DNA of 64,000 nt from Sorangium aterium (GCF_028368935.1 NZ_JAQNDK010000001.1:2356001-2420000), one strand, 5' to 3'; positions 29,113 through 39,459 are shown, counted from the first letter of the stretch. A program made the numbers and translations. Notes: generated from the sequence alone by a model not told the origin.

Positions 29113-30924
29113 GTGGGCGCGCGCGGCACGACCGGGCTCGGCCTGCGGTTCACCCTCGTGGCGCTCGGCTGCGCGGGCTGCAACGCGCTGCTCGGGCTCG
29201 AGGACGGCATCCTCGTGGAGGACGGCTGCGCGCCGCTCTCGACCATCGCCTGCTACAGCGGGCCGCCGGCGACCGAGGGGGTCGGCGCCTGCCAGACCGG
29301 CCTCATGCGGTGCAACGCCGCCGGCGACGGCTACGGCCCCTGCGAGGGCGAGGTGACGCCTGCGCCGGAGCGCTGCGGCAACGCGGCCGACGACGACTGC
29401 GACGGCGAGATCGACGAGGCGGACGGCGACGGCGGCCGCCCCGAGGATCCCGCGGCCGACGGCGGCAGCGCCGTCTGCGCCTGCACCCCCGGGACCGTCG
29501 AGCCGTGCCCGTACGGAGGACCGCCGGGCACCGTGGGCGTCGGCGCGTGCAGCGCCGGCCAGCGGGCATGCGGCCTCGACGGCCGGTGGGGCGCCTGCGC
29601 CGGCGAGGTCACGCCGCGGATCGAGGACTGCACGACGCCGGCCGACGAGGACTGCAACGGCGGATGGGACTGCGGCGCGGTGCTCCCCGGCGGACCGCTC
29701 GGCGCGCTCCTCGGCGGCGCAGGCCAGGAGAGGGCGCGCGCGCTCGCGGCGGGCCCCGGGGGCTTCGCGATCCTGGGCGGCGAGTTCGAGGGCTCCCTCG
29801 ATCTCGGCGCAGGGCAGGTCGCGACCGGCGCGGAGCAGGACGTCTTCGTGGCGCGGCTCGATCCGGACGGCGCCGTGGCGTGGACGCGCCGGCTCGTCGA
29901 CGAGGGGCGAGGCTCGCTGCAGGCGCTCGCGGTGGATCTCGAGGGAGAGGTCGCGATCACGGGCGAGCTCGTGGGGGTGATGAGCGCCGTGGGGCTCACC
30001 GCCGACGCGCCGCAGGGCTTCGTGATCAAGCTGGACGCCGGGGGCGGGCTGCGCTGGGGGGCGAGGCTCCCTGGCAGGCCGCAGGACGTCGCGGTCTCGG
30101 CGGCAGGCGAGGTCGTCGTCGTGTCGACGCTGATGGAGCCCAGCGGGACCGACGTGGCGGTGACCAAGCTCAGCGCCGCGGGCCTGCAGCTCTGGACGCA
30201 CCAGTTCGGCGGCGCGGGGAACCAGGAGCCGACCGGTGTGGCGATGGACCCGCGCGGCGATGTGGTCATGACAGGGACCTTCGAAGGCGAGCTCCAGCTC
30301 GGCGAGGAGGCGCCCCGGCTCTCGTCCGCGGGGATGAGCGACGTGTTCCTGGCCAAGCTCGACGAGCGCGGCGAGCACGTCGCGTCGCTGGCCTTCGGCG
30401 ACGGCCGCCGGCAGCACGGGGGCGACATCGAGATCGGGCCGGGCGGCGAGATCGCGCTGAGCGGGACGTTCGAGGGCCTGCTCGATCTGGGCGGCAGCGC
30501 GCTGTTCTCGGAGGGGATGTCGGCGTTCGTGGCCGAGCTCGGGCCTGCGCGAGAGCACCGCTTCAGCCGGGCTTACCCCGCGGAGCGGCCGCCGCGCCTC
30601 GCGCTCGAGGCGGACGGCGGGCTCGTCCTGGCGGGCGACGTCGATGGCCCGACCAACCTCGGAGGCGGGCCGCTCGACGGCGCCGGAGGCGGCAGCGACA
30701 TCGTCGTGGCGCGGCTCGACGCCGGGGGGCGCCACGTGTGGAGCAAGCGGCTCAGCGCGGCCGCCGGGACCCGCGGCGGGAGCCGATCCGCGGCGGGGGT
30801 CGCGTCGTTCGTTGACCGCGGCCACATCCTGCTGGCCGGAACCCTGGAGGGCAGCGTGGACCTCGACGGCGTCACGGCGGAGTCGACCTGGTCCGACATC
30901 CTGGTGGCGCGGCTCTCGCCGTAG
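29113..30924 (+). CDS. MopE-like lipoprotein with beta-propeller repeats
   Basis: About 603 residues. A GTG one base after the preceding stop, with GGAG eight bases upstream, gives a lipoprotein signal (LVALGCAGCNALLGL). The N-terminal half has Cys-rich DCDGEIDE and EDCNGGWDCG units, the putative metal-binding motif of MopE-type proteins. The rest has repeats such as GDVVMTGTFEGELQLG and GEIALSGTFEGLLDLG, which form a propeller. Third gene of a kinase-PEGA-lipoprotein operon. Confidence 0.8.
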   Translation: MGARGTTGLGLRFTLVALGCAGCNALLGLEDGILVEDGCAPLSTIACYSGPPATEGVGACQTGLMRCNAAGDGYGPCEGEVTPAPERCGNAADDDCDGEIDEADGDGGRPEDPAADGGSAVCACTPGTVEPCPYGGPPGTVGVGACSAGQRACGLDGRWGACAGEVTPRIEDCTTPADEDCNGGWDCGAVLPGGPLGALLGGAGQERARALAAGPGGFAILGGEFEGSLDLGAGQVATGAEQDVFVARLDPDGAVAWTRRLVDEGRGSLQALAVDLEGEVAITGELVGVMSAVGLTADAPQGFVIKLDAGGGLRWGARLPGRPQDVAVSAAGEVVVVSTLMEPSGTDVAVTKLSAAGLQLWTHQFGGAGNQEPTGVAMDPRGDVVMTGTFEGELQLGEEAPRLSSAGMSDVFLAKLDERGEHVASLAFGDGRRQHGGDIEIGPGGEIALSGTFEGLLDLGGSALFSEGMSAFVAELGPAREHRFSRAYPAERPPRLALEADGGLVLAGDVDGPTNLGGGPLDGAGGGSDIVVARLDAGGRHVWSKRLSAAAGTRGGSRSAAGVASFVDRGHILLAGTLEGSVDLDGVTAESTWSDILVARLSP

Positions 30925-31032
30925 GGCGCCGACGATCGCCGGCAGGGTCGCATCCGCCAGGACGGCTCATCGCAGGGGGCTCCTCGGCGCGCTCGACCCT
31001 CGATGGTCGCCGGCAGGACGGTACGCGACAAA

Positions 31033-31069
31033 ACAGGACAGGCGATCTCGTCGAGATCGCCTGTCCTGT
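31033..31069 (-). terminator. Intrinsic terminator of the Cys-rich lipoprotein gene
   Basis: A 16-bp perfect stem (ACAGGACAGGCGATCT and its complement) with a 5-nt loop. On the minus strand it is followed by TTTTGT, so it terminates the 31133-31660 gene. Lying between convergent genes, it may also stop plus-strand readthrough. Confidence 0.75.
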
Positions 31070-31132
31070 CCGGCCGGCTCGGATCACCTCAGGATCGATG
31101 ACGCACGACGCCGGCTCGGCGCCTGAGGGCCA

Positions 31133-31660
31133 TCACTGGCAGGTGCCCAGGCACTCGAGGTACGGGCTGCACGCCGCGTCGTCTTCGCAGGCGGCCGCGG
31201 CGGCCTCGATGCAGGCATCGTCCTCGGCGAGGTCATTCAGGCACGCCACGCAGTCGGCGTTGTTCGCATCCAGGTTGATTGTGCCGTCATCATTGCAGAC
31301 GTCGCTCGTGGCATCGGTGGTATCGCACACGCTGGCGCACGCGGAGTCAGCCGCGCAACCGCACTGCTCGAACCCGTGAATCCCGAGGGCCTCCACCCCT
31401 TCCGCGTACGTCTCATCACAGCAGTCCGAGCAATCGTCCGCGGTCTCGGCGTCGGCGCACACTTCGCCCCCGCCCCCCGCGCCGCCCTCGCCTCCGCCCG
31501 TCCCGCCTGATCCGCCCTCGCCCGTGGTGGCCGACGACGTGGTCGAGCCCGAGGCGCCCGAGCCGCCGTCGCCGCTCGTGTCGCCGTCACCGCTCGTGAC
31601 CGTACAGGCCGCCATCATACCCACGCTGATCAGGATCGCTGCGAAACCGAAAGCTTTCAT
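31133..31660 (-). CDS. Cys-rich lipoprotein of unknown function
   Basis: 175 residues with lipobox MAACT, a Gly/Ser/Thr linker and an acidic C-terminal domain. That domain holds about 17 cysteines in pairs (DCSDCCDETY, EQCGCAADSACASVCD, ADCVACLND, YLECLGTCQ). The regular CxxC spacing suggests disulfide-rich surface protein; members are common in myxobacteria. Confidence 0.7.
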   Translation of the reverse strand: MKAFGFAAILISVGMMAACTVTSGDGDTSGDGGSGASGSTTSSATTGEGGSGGTGGGEGGAGGGGEVCADAETADDCSDCCDETYAEGVEALGIHGFEQCGCAADSACASVCDTTDATSDVCNDDGTINLDANNADCVACLNDLAEDDACIEAAAAACEDDAACSPYLECLGTCQ

Positions 31661-32151
31661 GAATCCACCTCCAGACGAGTAGGGTCGCGCCGCGCGGCTC
31701 GTAACTCGGCATTACACGTCGAGCGACGTAGCCGGGCCACGCTCCCTGTGCACTTCAACGCCACCGTCGGCGCCGGGCGCTGTTCCTACACCAGAATTTT
31801 ACGTGATGGTATCTGCTTCGTGCCTACAGCTGCGCCTCCGCGCCGCAAGCGGCCGCGCCAGGAGCACGCATGTCTCTGCACAATGTGCGCACAATCCACC
31901 GGGACAGATCGGTTGTCAGCCGTTTTATGCAACAGGAGCAGACCCTAGCACAGGGCAGGTGCGGGAGATCAAGCGGCTCTGCGTGGATAACCTGCTCCAG
32001 GGGAACGCGCTGGGCACGCGGGCGACCTCGACGGCAAAGGTGAGGCAGAAAGCGCCAACCAGAGCTCGCTGGTGGCCTGTCGCGCTCCGAACGATCGAGA
32101 TCTCGATGGAACGGCGGGGAGCTCTCGGCCCTTCTGCTTCCGCGCGCGGCG
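31661..32151. other. Intergenic, no gene recognised
   Basis: 491 bp upstream of the Cys-rich lipoprotein gene and downstream of the next minus-strand gene. It should hold the lipoprotein promoter. The middle part is less GC-rich (GCCGTTTTATGCAACAGGAG near 31920), but no clear gene is present. Confidence 0.35.
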
Positions 32152-32925
32152 TTACGAGCCGCCCGCGGCGCGCCGCATGGCGCAGTCGAGGTCGCCTTTG
32201 CAGGGGTCGCCCGCTGTACGCGCGCCGCCTGGGCTCGCCGGCGGCGCGGCGGCCGCCGGTCCACTGCTCTCCGCGGCGCGCCTCGCCGACACCTTGCCCC
32301 CGGCTGCGGGGGCGGCGGGTCGGGCCTTCGCCCCGCCCTCGCGCGCCTTGTCGCCCTTCTTCTTCTTGGCCGGAGGCGCCTCGGCGGGCGCGGCCGCGGC
32401 CTTCGCCTCCACCTTCGGCAGCTGCGTCACCGCCGCGCTCGCCGCGTGCCGCACGCCGAGTTGCGCAGCGGCCTGGAGCGTCTCGCGCGGGGCGCCGAAC
32501 CACACCGCGCTGGCAACGGCGGCCGCCGCGAGGACGCCCACGATTCCGTAGCGCACGCCCGCCGCCCGTCGCGCGCGTGGCGGGCGCAGGTCGATCGGGA
32601 CCTCGGAGGGCACGGGCGTGAGATCGGGTGGCCTGAACGCCGGCAGCTCGGAAGGCACGCCGAACGGAAAGATCTCCAGGTAGCTGCTGCGCTCTCCGTC
32701 GCCTGCGGCGGACCCGTGGAGTTCCGCCGTCCCGGAGCTCCTCGCGCCGTGCTCGGCCCGCGCGCCGTTCGTCGTGGTGGCTGCCTTCTCCACCGCGAGC
32801 AACGCGCTCAGGGAGATCACCACCGAGTTCTCGTCCCGCGGCCCGGCCGCAACGCCGTCCGGCGCCGCTCCGCCGCTCGTGGATCGGCCATCCGTCTCGC
32901 CGGGCAAGTGATTGGTGCTTCTCAT
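32152..32925 (-). CDS. Single-helix membrane protein with Lys/Ala-rich tail
   Basis: About 257 residues from the ATG at 32925, which has GGAG nearby. The N-terminal part contains DENSVVISLSALLAVE, a phrase recurring in myxobacterial proteins encoded near kinases. One membrane helix (YGIVGVLAAAAVASAVWFGA) precedes an Ala/Pro/Lys-rich tail (PPAKKKKGDKAREGG) ending DPCKGDLDCAMRRAAGGS. Function unknown. Confidence 0.6.
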   Translation of the reverse strand: MRSTNHLPGETDGRSTSGGAAPDGVAAGPRDENSVVISLSALLAVEKAATTTNGARAEHGARSSGTAELHGSAAGDGERSSYLEIFPFGVPSELPAFRPPDLTPVPSEVPIDLRPPRARRAAGVRYGIVGVLAAAAVASAVWFGAPRETLQAAAQLGVRHAASAAVTQLPKVEAKAAAAPAEAPPAKKKKGDKAREGGAKARPAAPAAGGKVSARRAAESSGPAAAAPPASPGGARTAGDPCKGDLDCAMRRAAGGS

Positions 32926-33649
32926 ACGCTCCACCCCGCCTGCCCTCCGTGTCGACCGAGCACAGGGCGCAGACAGCATCTACCAGTGTACTCGCCATTT
33001 ACCGCTCTTGATACAAGTTTTTTATTGCACTGGAGAGCGCACCTCGTCGCAACCGCTCGCAACCGCTCGCAACCGCTCGCAACAGCGCCGGAGCGCTCGG
33101 CGCTCGTGCGCGCAGCGGCCAGAGCGCCCCACACCGTGTCGGCTCAAGCGACATCGGGCGTGACGACCCGGGGCGAGGTCGCGCGTGCGCGTCCAATGGC
33201 CTCGCGCCTCGCGCCTCGCGCCTCGCGCCCCGCTCCCCCGTCGCCCCGCGCCCCGCGCCCCGCGTGCGGTGCATCACACCGGAGTCGGAGCCGGAACGAT
33301 TCTCGAGCGGAACGGGAACAACGATGGATCACTCGATGCGCTTTGTGGTCGGAAATCCAAACGGCCCGCGGAAAACGCACCGCGCCTCCCGGCCGGGCGA
33401 CATTTCACGTCGACGAAACCTCGACGAAACATGCCACTCGGCATAAGGCCTTTCACCACGACGTCGTGTGGCTGGCCCTTGTCCGGGGACCGCGCTCTGC
33501 TGCGCAGGGCGGCCCTCCGGTGTGTCCAGCCGGGAGTCTCCACTGGCCGGCTCCCGAACTCCCAACGGCTCTTGTGCAGTCGAATCGCCGCGCCGCGTCG
33601 ATGCAGGGCATTGGACGCGCCCCCGGCACCCAAGGAGGATGCGTTGAAT
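32926..33649. other. Long regulatory region upstream of urtA
   Basis: 724 bp with no convincing gene. It holds 10-bp tandem repeats (33051-33083), a run of GCGCCTC/GCGCCCC units (33200-33262) and a direct repeat of CGACGAAAC at 33411 and 33422 (11-bp period). The last could be an operator for urtA. AAGGAGGAT at 33632-33639 is the urtA ribosome site. Confidence 0.4.
33051..33083. repeat. 10-bp tandem repeat
   Basis: Three exact copies of AACCGCTCGC plus a partial copy. Confidence 0.85.
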
Positions 33650-34951
33650 ATGTACACGTCTGGGTTGGACGTTGAGGATCGGCCGGCGGCGGGCACCTCT
33701 CGGCGGCGGGCGCTCTGCGTCGCGATGGCGGCGCTCGCCGGCGCGGCCCTGCTCTCTGCGTGCGGCAAGGCGAACGAGGAGGCTCCTGCGCCCGGGACGA
33801 CGCCCGCGGCGCCCGCCTCGGACAGCGCCTCCATCAAGGTCGGCGTTCTCCACTCGCTGAGCGGCACCATGTCGATCAGCGAGGTGGCCGTGAAGGACGC
33901 GACGCTGCTCGCCATCGAGGAGATCAATAAGGCGGGCGGCGTGCTCGGCAAGCAGCTCGTGCCCGTGGTCGAGGACGGCGCCAGCGACTGGCCCACGTTC
34001 AACGAGAAGGCCAGGAAGCTCGTGCAGCAGGACGCGGTGGCGGTCGTGTTCGGCGGCTGGACCAGCGCCAGCCGCAAGGCGATGCTGCCCTCGTTCGAGG
34101 AGCTGAACGGCCTGCTCTTCTACCCGGTCCAGTACGAGGGCCTGGAGCAGTCGCCCAACATCTTCTACACGGGCGCCGAGCCGAGCCAGCAGATCGTCCC
34201 CGCGGTCGACTACCTGCTCGAGAAGGGCAAGAAGCGCATTTACCTGCTCGGCTCCGACTACGTCTTTCCGCGCACGGCCAACAAGATCATCAAGGCTCAG
34301 CTCGCGTCGAAGGGCGGCGAGCTCGCCGGCGAGGAGTACCTGCCGCTCGGCGGGACCGAGGTCAGCACGATCATCAGCAAGATCAGCGCGGCCAAGCCGG
34401 ACGCGATCTTCAACACGCTGAACGGCGACAGCAACGTGGCGTTCTTCAAGCAGTTCAAGGACGCCGGTTACACCGCCGACAAGCTGCCGGTCCTCTCGGT
34501 GAGCGTCGCCGAGGAGGAGGTGCGCGGCATCGGCGCCGACAACATCGCCGGACACCTCGTCTCGTGGAACTACTACCAGACGACGGACACCCCCGAGAAC
34601 AAGAAGTTCGTCGACGCGTACAAGGCCAAATACGGCGCCACGCGCGTCACGGACGATCCCATCGAGGCGGGCTACTTCGGTGTCTATCTGTGGAAGATGG
34701 CCGTCGAGAAGGCCAAGTCGACCGAGGTCGCCAAGGTGAAGGAGGCCGTGAAGGCCGGGGGCATCGAGTACAATGCGCCCGAGGGCCTGGTCCGGCTCGA
34801 CGGGAAGAACCAGCACACCTGGAAGACGGTCCGCATCGGCGCGGTCCGGAAGGACGGACTCATCGACGAGGTGTGGAGCTCGGGCAAGCCGGTCCAGCCG
34901 GATCCGTACCTGAGCGCGTATCCCTGGGCGAAGGAGCTGGCCGCGAAGTAG
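33650..34951 (+). CDS. urtA: Urea ABC transporter substrate-binding protein
   Basis: About 433 residues. A Tat-like SRRR and hydrophobic stretch end in lipobox LLSACGK. The mature part begins [22 protein letters not shown], the hallmark of UrtA-type proteins, with [18 protein letters not shown] and [11 protein letters not shown]-like [17 protein letters not shown]. It captures urea outside the cell and delivers it to UrtBC. First gene of urtABCDE. A TTG at 33644 is in frame, but the ATG at 33650 has better spacing from AAGGAGGAT. Confidence 0.93.
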   Translation: MYTSGLDVEDRPAAGTSRRRALCVAMAALAGAALLSACGKANEEAPAPGTTPAAPASDSASIKVGVLHSLSGTMSISEVAVKDATLLAIEEINKAGGVLGKQLVPVVEDGASDWPTFNEKARKLVQQDAVAVVFGGWTSASRKAMLPSFEELNGLLFYPVQYEGLEQSPNIFYTGAEPSQQIVPAVDYLLEKGKKRIYLLGSDYVFPRTANKIIKAQLASKGGELAGEEYLPLGGTEVSTIISKISAAKPDAIFNTLNGDSNVAFFKQFKDAGYTADKLPVLSVSVAEEEVRGIGADNIAGHLVSWNYYQTTDTPENKKFVDAYKAKYGATRVTDDPIEAGYFGVYLWKMAVEKAKSTEVAKVKEAVKAGGIEYNAPEGLVRLDGKNQHTWKTVRIGAVRKDGLIDEVWSSGKPVQPDPYLSAYPWAKELAAK

Positions 34952-34992
34952 CGGGGCGCGGGCGCGGAGCCTGAAGGCCGGACCACGGAGCC

Positions 34993-35028
34993 GCGGAGGG
35001 CGCGGGGCCTCGTCATGACGCCCTCCGC
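34993..35028 (+). other. Hairpin between urtA and urtB
   Basis: A 10-bp perfect stem (GCGGAGGGCG / CGCCCTCCGC) with a 16-nt loop lies in the 134-bp gap. It could stabilise the urtA message or partly terminate, raising binding protein over permease levels. Confidence 0.45.
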
Positions 35029-35085
35029 GCCTCCGCAGCTCGAACCTCTCTGTGCGCGGCGTCTCGATCGGTTGGGTGCTCTAGA

Positions 35086-35982
35086 ATGAACGAAGTTCTC
35101 CTCCACGCCTTCAACGGCCTGAGCCTGGGCTCGATCCTCCTGCTCATCTCGATGGGCCTCGCGTTCTCCTTCGGGCTCATGAACGTGATCAACATGGCCC
35201 ACGGCGAGTTCATCATGGCGGGGGCGTACACGACGTACGTCGTCGGGCAGCACGTCGCGCCGCTCGTCGGGGGGACCGAGGCCGGGCTCTGGTTCCTGCT
35301 CGCGCTGCCGGCCTCGTTCCTCGTGGCCGGCGTGCTCGGGCTCCTGCTCGAGCTCTCGATGATTCGCTTCCTCTACGGCAGGCCGCTCGACACGCTGCTC
35401 GCCACGTGGGGCGTCGGCCTCGTGCTGCAGCAGGCCGCGCGGAGCCTGTTCGGCGCGTCCAACGTGCAGGTCTCGAGCCCGTCGTGGCTGAGCGGCGGCG
35501 TGGCGCTCTCGGGCGGCGTGCAGCTGCCTTACAAGCGGGTCTTCCTCATCGCGCTCGTGATCGCGTGCATCGTCGCCGTCTACACGTACCTGCACCGCTC
35601 CGCGGGGGGCAGGCGGCTGCGGGCCGTCATGCAGAACCGCGAGATGGCCTCGTGCCTCGGCGTCCGCGCGCGCCGGGTCGACGCCGCGACGTTCGCGCTC
35701 GGCGCCGGGCTCGCCGGGATCGCCGGGTGCGCGCTGACGCAGCTCGGCTCGATCGGCCCGTCGCTCGGGACGAACTACATCGTCGACGCCTTCATGGTGG
35801 TCATCCTCGGGGGCCTCGGGCGGCTGCCTGGCACGGTGGTGGCCGCGCTCGTGATCGGCGTCGCGAACACGCTGCTCGAGCTCTCGACGACGGCGTCGCT
35901 CGGCAAGGCGCTCGTGTTCGCGCTGGTGATCGCCTTCTTGCAGTGGCGTCCGACAGGCCTGCTCGCCCTGCGCACACGATAG
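35086..35982 (+). CDS. urtB: Urea ABC transporter permease
   Basis: 298 residues with eight or so hydrophobic segments. [23 protein letters not shown] and [21 protein letters not shown] match branched-chain amino acid/urea permeases of the LivH/UrtB class. It lacks the long N-terminal extension of some UrtB proteins. Pairs with UrtC to form the membrane channel. Confidence 0.92.
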   Translation: MNEVLLHAFNGLSLGSILLLISMGLAFSFGLMNVINMAHGEFIMAGAYTTYVVGQHVAPLVGGTEAGLWFLLALPASFLVAGVLGLLLELSMIRFLYGRPLDTLLATWGVGLVLQQAARSLFGASNVQVSSPSWLSGGVALSGGVQLPYKRVFLIALVIACIVAVYTYLHRSAGGRRLRAVMQNREMASCLGVRARRVDAATFALGAGLAGIAGCALTQLGSIGPSLGTNYIVDAFMVVILGGLGRLPGTVVAALVIGVANTLLELSTTASLGKALVFALVIAFLQWRPTGLLALRTR

Positions 35983-35996
35983 GAGAGGACACGGAC

Positions 35997-37130
35997 ATGG
36001 CCCCTCGAGACTCTGCCCTTCGCACCTTCGTCTGGACCTGGGGAGCGCCGCTCGCCGTCGCGTTGCCGCTCCTCGTCGCGCCGCTCGTGCTCTCCGACTT
36101 CCGCCTGAACCTGCTCGGCAAGTTCCTCACGTACGCCATCGTCGCCCTGGGGCTCGATCTCATCTGGGGCTATGGCGGGATGCTGAGCCTCGGGCAGGGG
36201 CTCTTCTTCGGCCTCGGCGGCTACGCGATGGCGATGTACCTGAAGCTGGAGACCTCCGGCTCGCGGCTGCCCGATTTCATGAGCTGGAGCGGCCTCGAGG
36301 CGCTGCCGATCTTCTGGGAGCCGTTCCGCTCGCCGGTCGTGGCCCTCTGCGCCGTCGTCCTCCTGCCGATGGCGATCGCGTCCGCGGTGGGTTATCTCGT
36401 CTTCCGGAGCCGCGTCCAGGGGGTGTATTTCTCGCTGATCACCCAGGGGCTCACGCTGATCGCGTCGATCCTCTTCATCGGCCAGCAGGCGGTGACGGGC
36501 GGCACGAACGGGATCACGAACCTGAAGACGATCTTCGGCTTCACGCGGGGGGCAGCCGGGACGCAGACGGTGCTCTATTTCGTGACGCTCTTCTGCCTCG
36601 GGGCGCTCTATCTCCTGTGCCGGAAGCTCACCCAGTCGCGCTTCGGGCGCCTGCTCGTGGCGATGCGGGACGACGAGAACCGGGTGCGCTTCCTCGGCTA
36701 CAACCCGGTCACGCTCAAGACGCTGGTGTTCGCGCTGTCGGCGGGCATGGCGGGCGTCGCGGGCGCGCTGTTCGTCTGCCAGGTCGGCCTCATCTCGCCC
36801 TCCTCGATGGGCGTGATCCCGTCCGTCGAGATGGTGACCTGGGTGGCTGTCGGCGGGCGCGGCACGCTGATCGGCGCCGTCGTCGGGGCGATCCTGGTCA
36901 GCCTGGGCAAGAGCGCGCTCAGCGAGTCGTACCCCGAGGTGTGGCAGCTCGGCTTCGGCGCGCTCTTCGCGGCGTCGGTCATGCTGCTCCCGAAGGGCGT
37001 CTCGGGCTTCCTGCAGCGGCACGTCGCGAAGCTCTCGCGCCGCCGTACGGACGGTGTGGCGGGGCCGGCGGGCGGGGACGAGGTCGACCCGGCGGCGGGC
37101 CCGGAGGCGCCGGCGACGACCGGTCGCTGA
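35997..37130 (+). CDS. urtC: Urea ABC transporter permease
   Basis: About 377 residues, start at 35997 behind AGGAGAGG. LivM/UrtC features include [31 protein letters not shown] (in two parts), [25 protein letters not shown] and [17 protein letters not shown]. Starts 14 bp after urtB. Confidence 0.93.
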   Translation: MAPRDSALRTFVWTWGAPLAVALPLLVAPLVLSDFRLNLLGKFLTYAIVALGLDLIWGYGGMLSLGQGLFFGLGGYAMAMYLKLETSGSRLPDFMSWSGLEALPIFWEPFRSPVVALCAVVLLPMAIASAVGYLVFRSRVQGVYFSLITQGLTLIASILFIGQQAVTGGTNGITNLKTIFGFTRGAAGTQTVLYFVTLFCLGALYLLCRKLTQSRFGRLLVAMRDDENRVRFLGYNPVTLKTLVFALSAGMAGVAGALFVCQVGLISPSSMGVIPSVEMVTWVAVGGRGTLIGAVVGAILVSLGKSALSESYPEVWQLGFGALFAASVMLLPKGVSGFLQRHVAKLSRRRTDGVAGPAGGDEVDPAAGPEAPATTGR

Positions 37131-37146
37131 GGGAGGAGGCGCGGAG

Positions 37147-38016
37147 ATGAGCAGAAACGAGCGCGGAGACGATGAGAGGAGCAGCGCGATGAGCCGCGGC
37201 AACATCGTCGAGGTCCAGCGGGTAACGGTGAGCTTCGACGGCTTCAAGGTGCTGGACGAGCTCGACTTTTCCATCCAGCGCGGGGAGCTCCGGTTCCTGA
37301 TCGGGCCGAACGGCGCGGGGAAGACGACGCTGCTCGACATCCTGACCGGCAAGACGAAGCCGTCGAGCGGACGAGTGGTGTTCCACGGAGGTGGGGAGTC
37401 CGGACAGGAGTCCGTGGAGGTGAATCGCCTCCCGGAGCACGCCCTTGTGCGGCTCGGGATCGGGCGGAAGTTCCAGACGCCGGCGGTGTTCGGGAGCCTC
37501 ACGGTGCTCGAGAACCTGGAGGCGGCGATGGGCTTCCGGGAGAGCGCGCCGGGGCTGCTCCGCGGGCTGTCGGCGCAGCAAGAGAGGGAGATCTCCGAGA
37601 CGCTCGATCGCGTCGGGCTCAGACGGCGCGCGGACGTGCGGGCCGCGGTGCTCGCGCACGGGGAGCGGCAGTGGCTGGAGATAGGCATGCTCCTCGTGCA
37701 GCAACCGAAGCTGCTCCTGCTCGACGAGCCGGTGGCGGGGATGACCCGGCGCGAGCGCGACCGCACGGGGGAGCTCGTCCAGGAGATCGCGAAGCAGCGG
37801 TCGGTGCTGGTGGTGGAGCACGACATGGAGTTCGTGCGGCGCTACGCGAGCACGGTGACGGTGCTGCACGCAGGCAGGCGGCTGTGCGAGGGGCCGGTCG
37901 AGGAGGTCCAGCGCGATTCGAAGGTGATCGAGGTCTATCTCGGGCGGGCGCACGACGCGGGGCACGCGCGGGGCGGGGCCAAAGCGCCGGTCGAGGCTCA
38001 GGCGGAGGAGCGGTAG
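37147..38016 (+). CDS. urtD: Urea ABC transporter ATP-binding protein
   Basis: About 289 residues. Walker A GPNGAGKTT, GRKFQTPAVFGSLTVLENLE typical of UrtD, Walker B LLLLDEPVAGMT and EHDMEFVRRYA are present. The signature region reads LAHGERQWLEIGMLL, the variant usual in UrtD. The N-terminal 18 residues before NIVEVQRV are charged and may not be needed; a second ATG is at 37189. Confidence 0.92.
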   Translation: MSRNERGDDERSSAMSRGNIVEVQRVTVSFDGFKVLDELDFSIQRGELRFLIGPNGAGKTTLLDILTGKTKPSSGRVVFHGGGESGQESVEVNRLPEHALVRLGIGRKFQTPAVFGSLTVLENLEAAMGFRESAPGLLRGLSAQQEREISETLDRVGLRRRADVRAAVLAHGERQWLEIGMLLVQQPKLLLLDEPVAGMTRRERDRTGELVQEIAKQRSVLVVEHDMEFVRRYASTVTVLHAGRRLCEGPVEEVQRDSKVIEVYLGRAHDAGHARGGAKAPVEAQAEER

Positions 38017-38021
38017 CGAGC

Positions 38022-38723
38022 ATGCTGGTTGTCGAGGATCTCGCGGTCTATTACGAGGAGAGCTGCATCCTGTCGCAGGTCAGCCTGGACGTCGCGCCAG
38101 GGCGGGTGTCGTGCCTGCTGGGCCGCAACGGGGTCGGCAAGACGACGTTGCTCAAGGCGATCATGGGCGTGCTGAAGCCGCGGCGCGGCAAGGTGACGCT
38201 CGACGGGGCGGACCTCACGGCGAGGTCGCCGAGCGACAGGGCCCGCGCGGGGATAGGCTATGTGCCGCAGGGGCGAGGGATCTTCCCCTACCTGACGGTG
38301 CGAGAGAACCTGCTGATGGGCTTCGAGGCGAAGAGCGATGCGACGCCTAGCCCCGCTGCGCTGGAAGAGATGATGGAGATGTTCCCCATCCTCAAGAAGT
38401 TTCACGCGCGGGCGGCGGGGACGCTGAGCGGCGGACAGCAACAGCAGCTCTCGCTCGCGCGGGTGCTGCTGAGGAAGCCGAAGCTGCTCTTGCTCGACGA
38501 GCCGACGGAGGGGATCCAGCCGTCGATCATGCAGGAGATAGGCGAAGTGATAAAGGGGCTCGGGAAGAAGGGGGATATGGCGATCCTGCTCGTGGAGCAG
38601 TTTTTGGATTTCGCGCTCTCGACGGCGAGCGAGTACTTCATCATGGACAACGGGGGGATCGTGCGGCGGGGGAGCGTGGCGGAGTTCGACGACGAGATCG
38701 CCAGGGAGTTTTTGGCGGTGTGA
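38022..38723 (+). CDS. urtE: Urea ABC transporter ATP-binding protein
   Basis: 233 residues. MLVVEDLAVYYEESCILSQV, Walker A GRNGVGKTT, IGYVPQGRGIFPYLTVRENL, signature LSGGQQQQL and LLLLDEPTEGIQPSIMQEIG match UrtE. Second ATPase of the transporter; it starts 5 bp after urtD. No urease genes are in the window. Confidence 0.92.
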   Translation: MLVVEDLAVYYEESCILSQVSLDVAPGRVSCLLGRNGVGKTTLLKAIMGVLKPRRGKVTLDGADLTARSPSDRARAGIGYVPQGRGIFPYLTVRENLLMGFEAKSDATPSPAALEEMMEMFPILKKFHARAAGTLSGGQQQQLSLARVLLRKPKLLLLDEPTEGIQPSIMQEIGEVIKGLGKKGDMAILLVEQFLDFALSTASEYFIMDNGGIVRRGSVAEFDDEIAREFLAV

Positions 38724-38743
38724 GGAGCCCCTCGAGGGCGGCC

Positions 38744-39061
38744 CGGCCCCGGGAGAGGGAGTTCGTGGCGTGGCGGTGCGCGGGGCCCCGCCGAACTCGC
38801 CTGGGACGTCCTCTGTCCGGCGCGCTGCGCACGCCGGACAGAGGACGTCAAATGGGCTCGGACATCGGCCCTTCCCCGCGCACCGCCACGCCACGAACTC
38901 CCTCTCCCGGGGCCTACGGTTGATCGGCTCGGACATCGGCCCTTCCCCGCGCACCGCCACGCCACGAACTCCCTCTCCCGGGGCCGACGGTTGATCGGCT
39001 CAGACATCGGCCCTCCCCCGCGCACCGCCACGCCACGAACTCCCTCTCCCGGGGCCGACGG
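38744..39061. repeat. Palindromic element with three 71-bp direct repeats
   Basis: Three near-identical copies start at 38855, 38926 and 38997 (period 71 bp). Each contains GCGCACCGCCACGCCACGAA and CTCCCTCTCCCGGGGCC. An inverted copy of the same about 42-bp arm lies at 38744-38785. Between the inverted arm and copy 1 is a perfect 18-bp stem with a 9-nt loop (38805-38849). The whole can fold into a long stem-loop. It resembles a small mobile palindromic repeat rather than a gene. It may also stop urt transcription. Confidence 0.8.
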
Positions 39062-39180
39062 TTGTTGTGTTTTGTTCTTGGCGTCCTTGGCGCCTTGGCG
39101 GCTCACTTCTCGCTCGATCAACGTCATCGGTGTCCTGGAAGCGAACGCAGGTGCTGCCCTGGGGGACCCCAACCATCGGT

Positions 39181-39360
39181 TTAACCCGAGATCGCCGTGG
39201 ACCTGGCCGTCTCCTCGAGGTCGCGGAGGTTGGGCACGACGACGGCGGCGAGGTTCCCGCCCAGCTCGCCAGCGCCATGCGTGAGGGCGGAGAGGATGGC
39301 GCGCTCGGGGCGACGGGCCGCCTCGACCGTGTCTGTCGCGCTCGGCACCGCCTGCTGCTC
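39181..39360 (-). pseudogene. Fragment of Rpn/PD-(D/E)XK-type transposase-like gene
   Basis: The frame reads AILSALTHGAGELGGNLAAVV and PNLRDLEETARSTAISG before a stop. It matches, with changes, a fragment found upstream of the second FGE-like gene (41012-41365, reading AVLSALAHGGG in another frame). Neither N-terminus nor catalytic part remains. The family call is from memory of similar myxobacterial Rpn-like proteins. Confidence 0.4.
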
Positions 39361-39459
39361 GGCACGGGCGGGCGCATGTCGAGCGTGCGGCGCAGCAGGG
39401 AACGCGTGGGAGGACGCGCGTCGGTGGACAGCGGGCGCCGAGCGGCAGTAGGACAGGGC

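Noticed and set aside
33200-33262. Regulatory tandem site for urtA
   Set aside because: The GCGCCTC/GCGCCCC run is simple-sequence slippage with no dyad.
38855-39061. CRISPR array
   Set aside because: The 71-bp units are contiguous and there are no unique spacers or cas genes.
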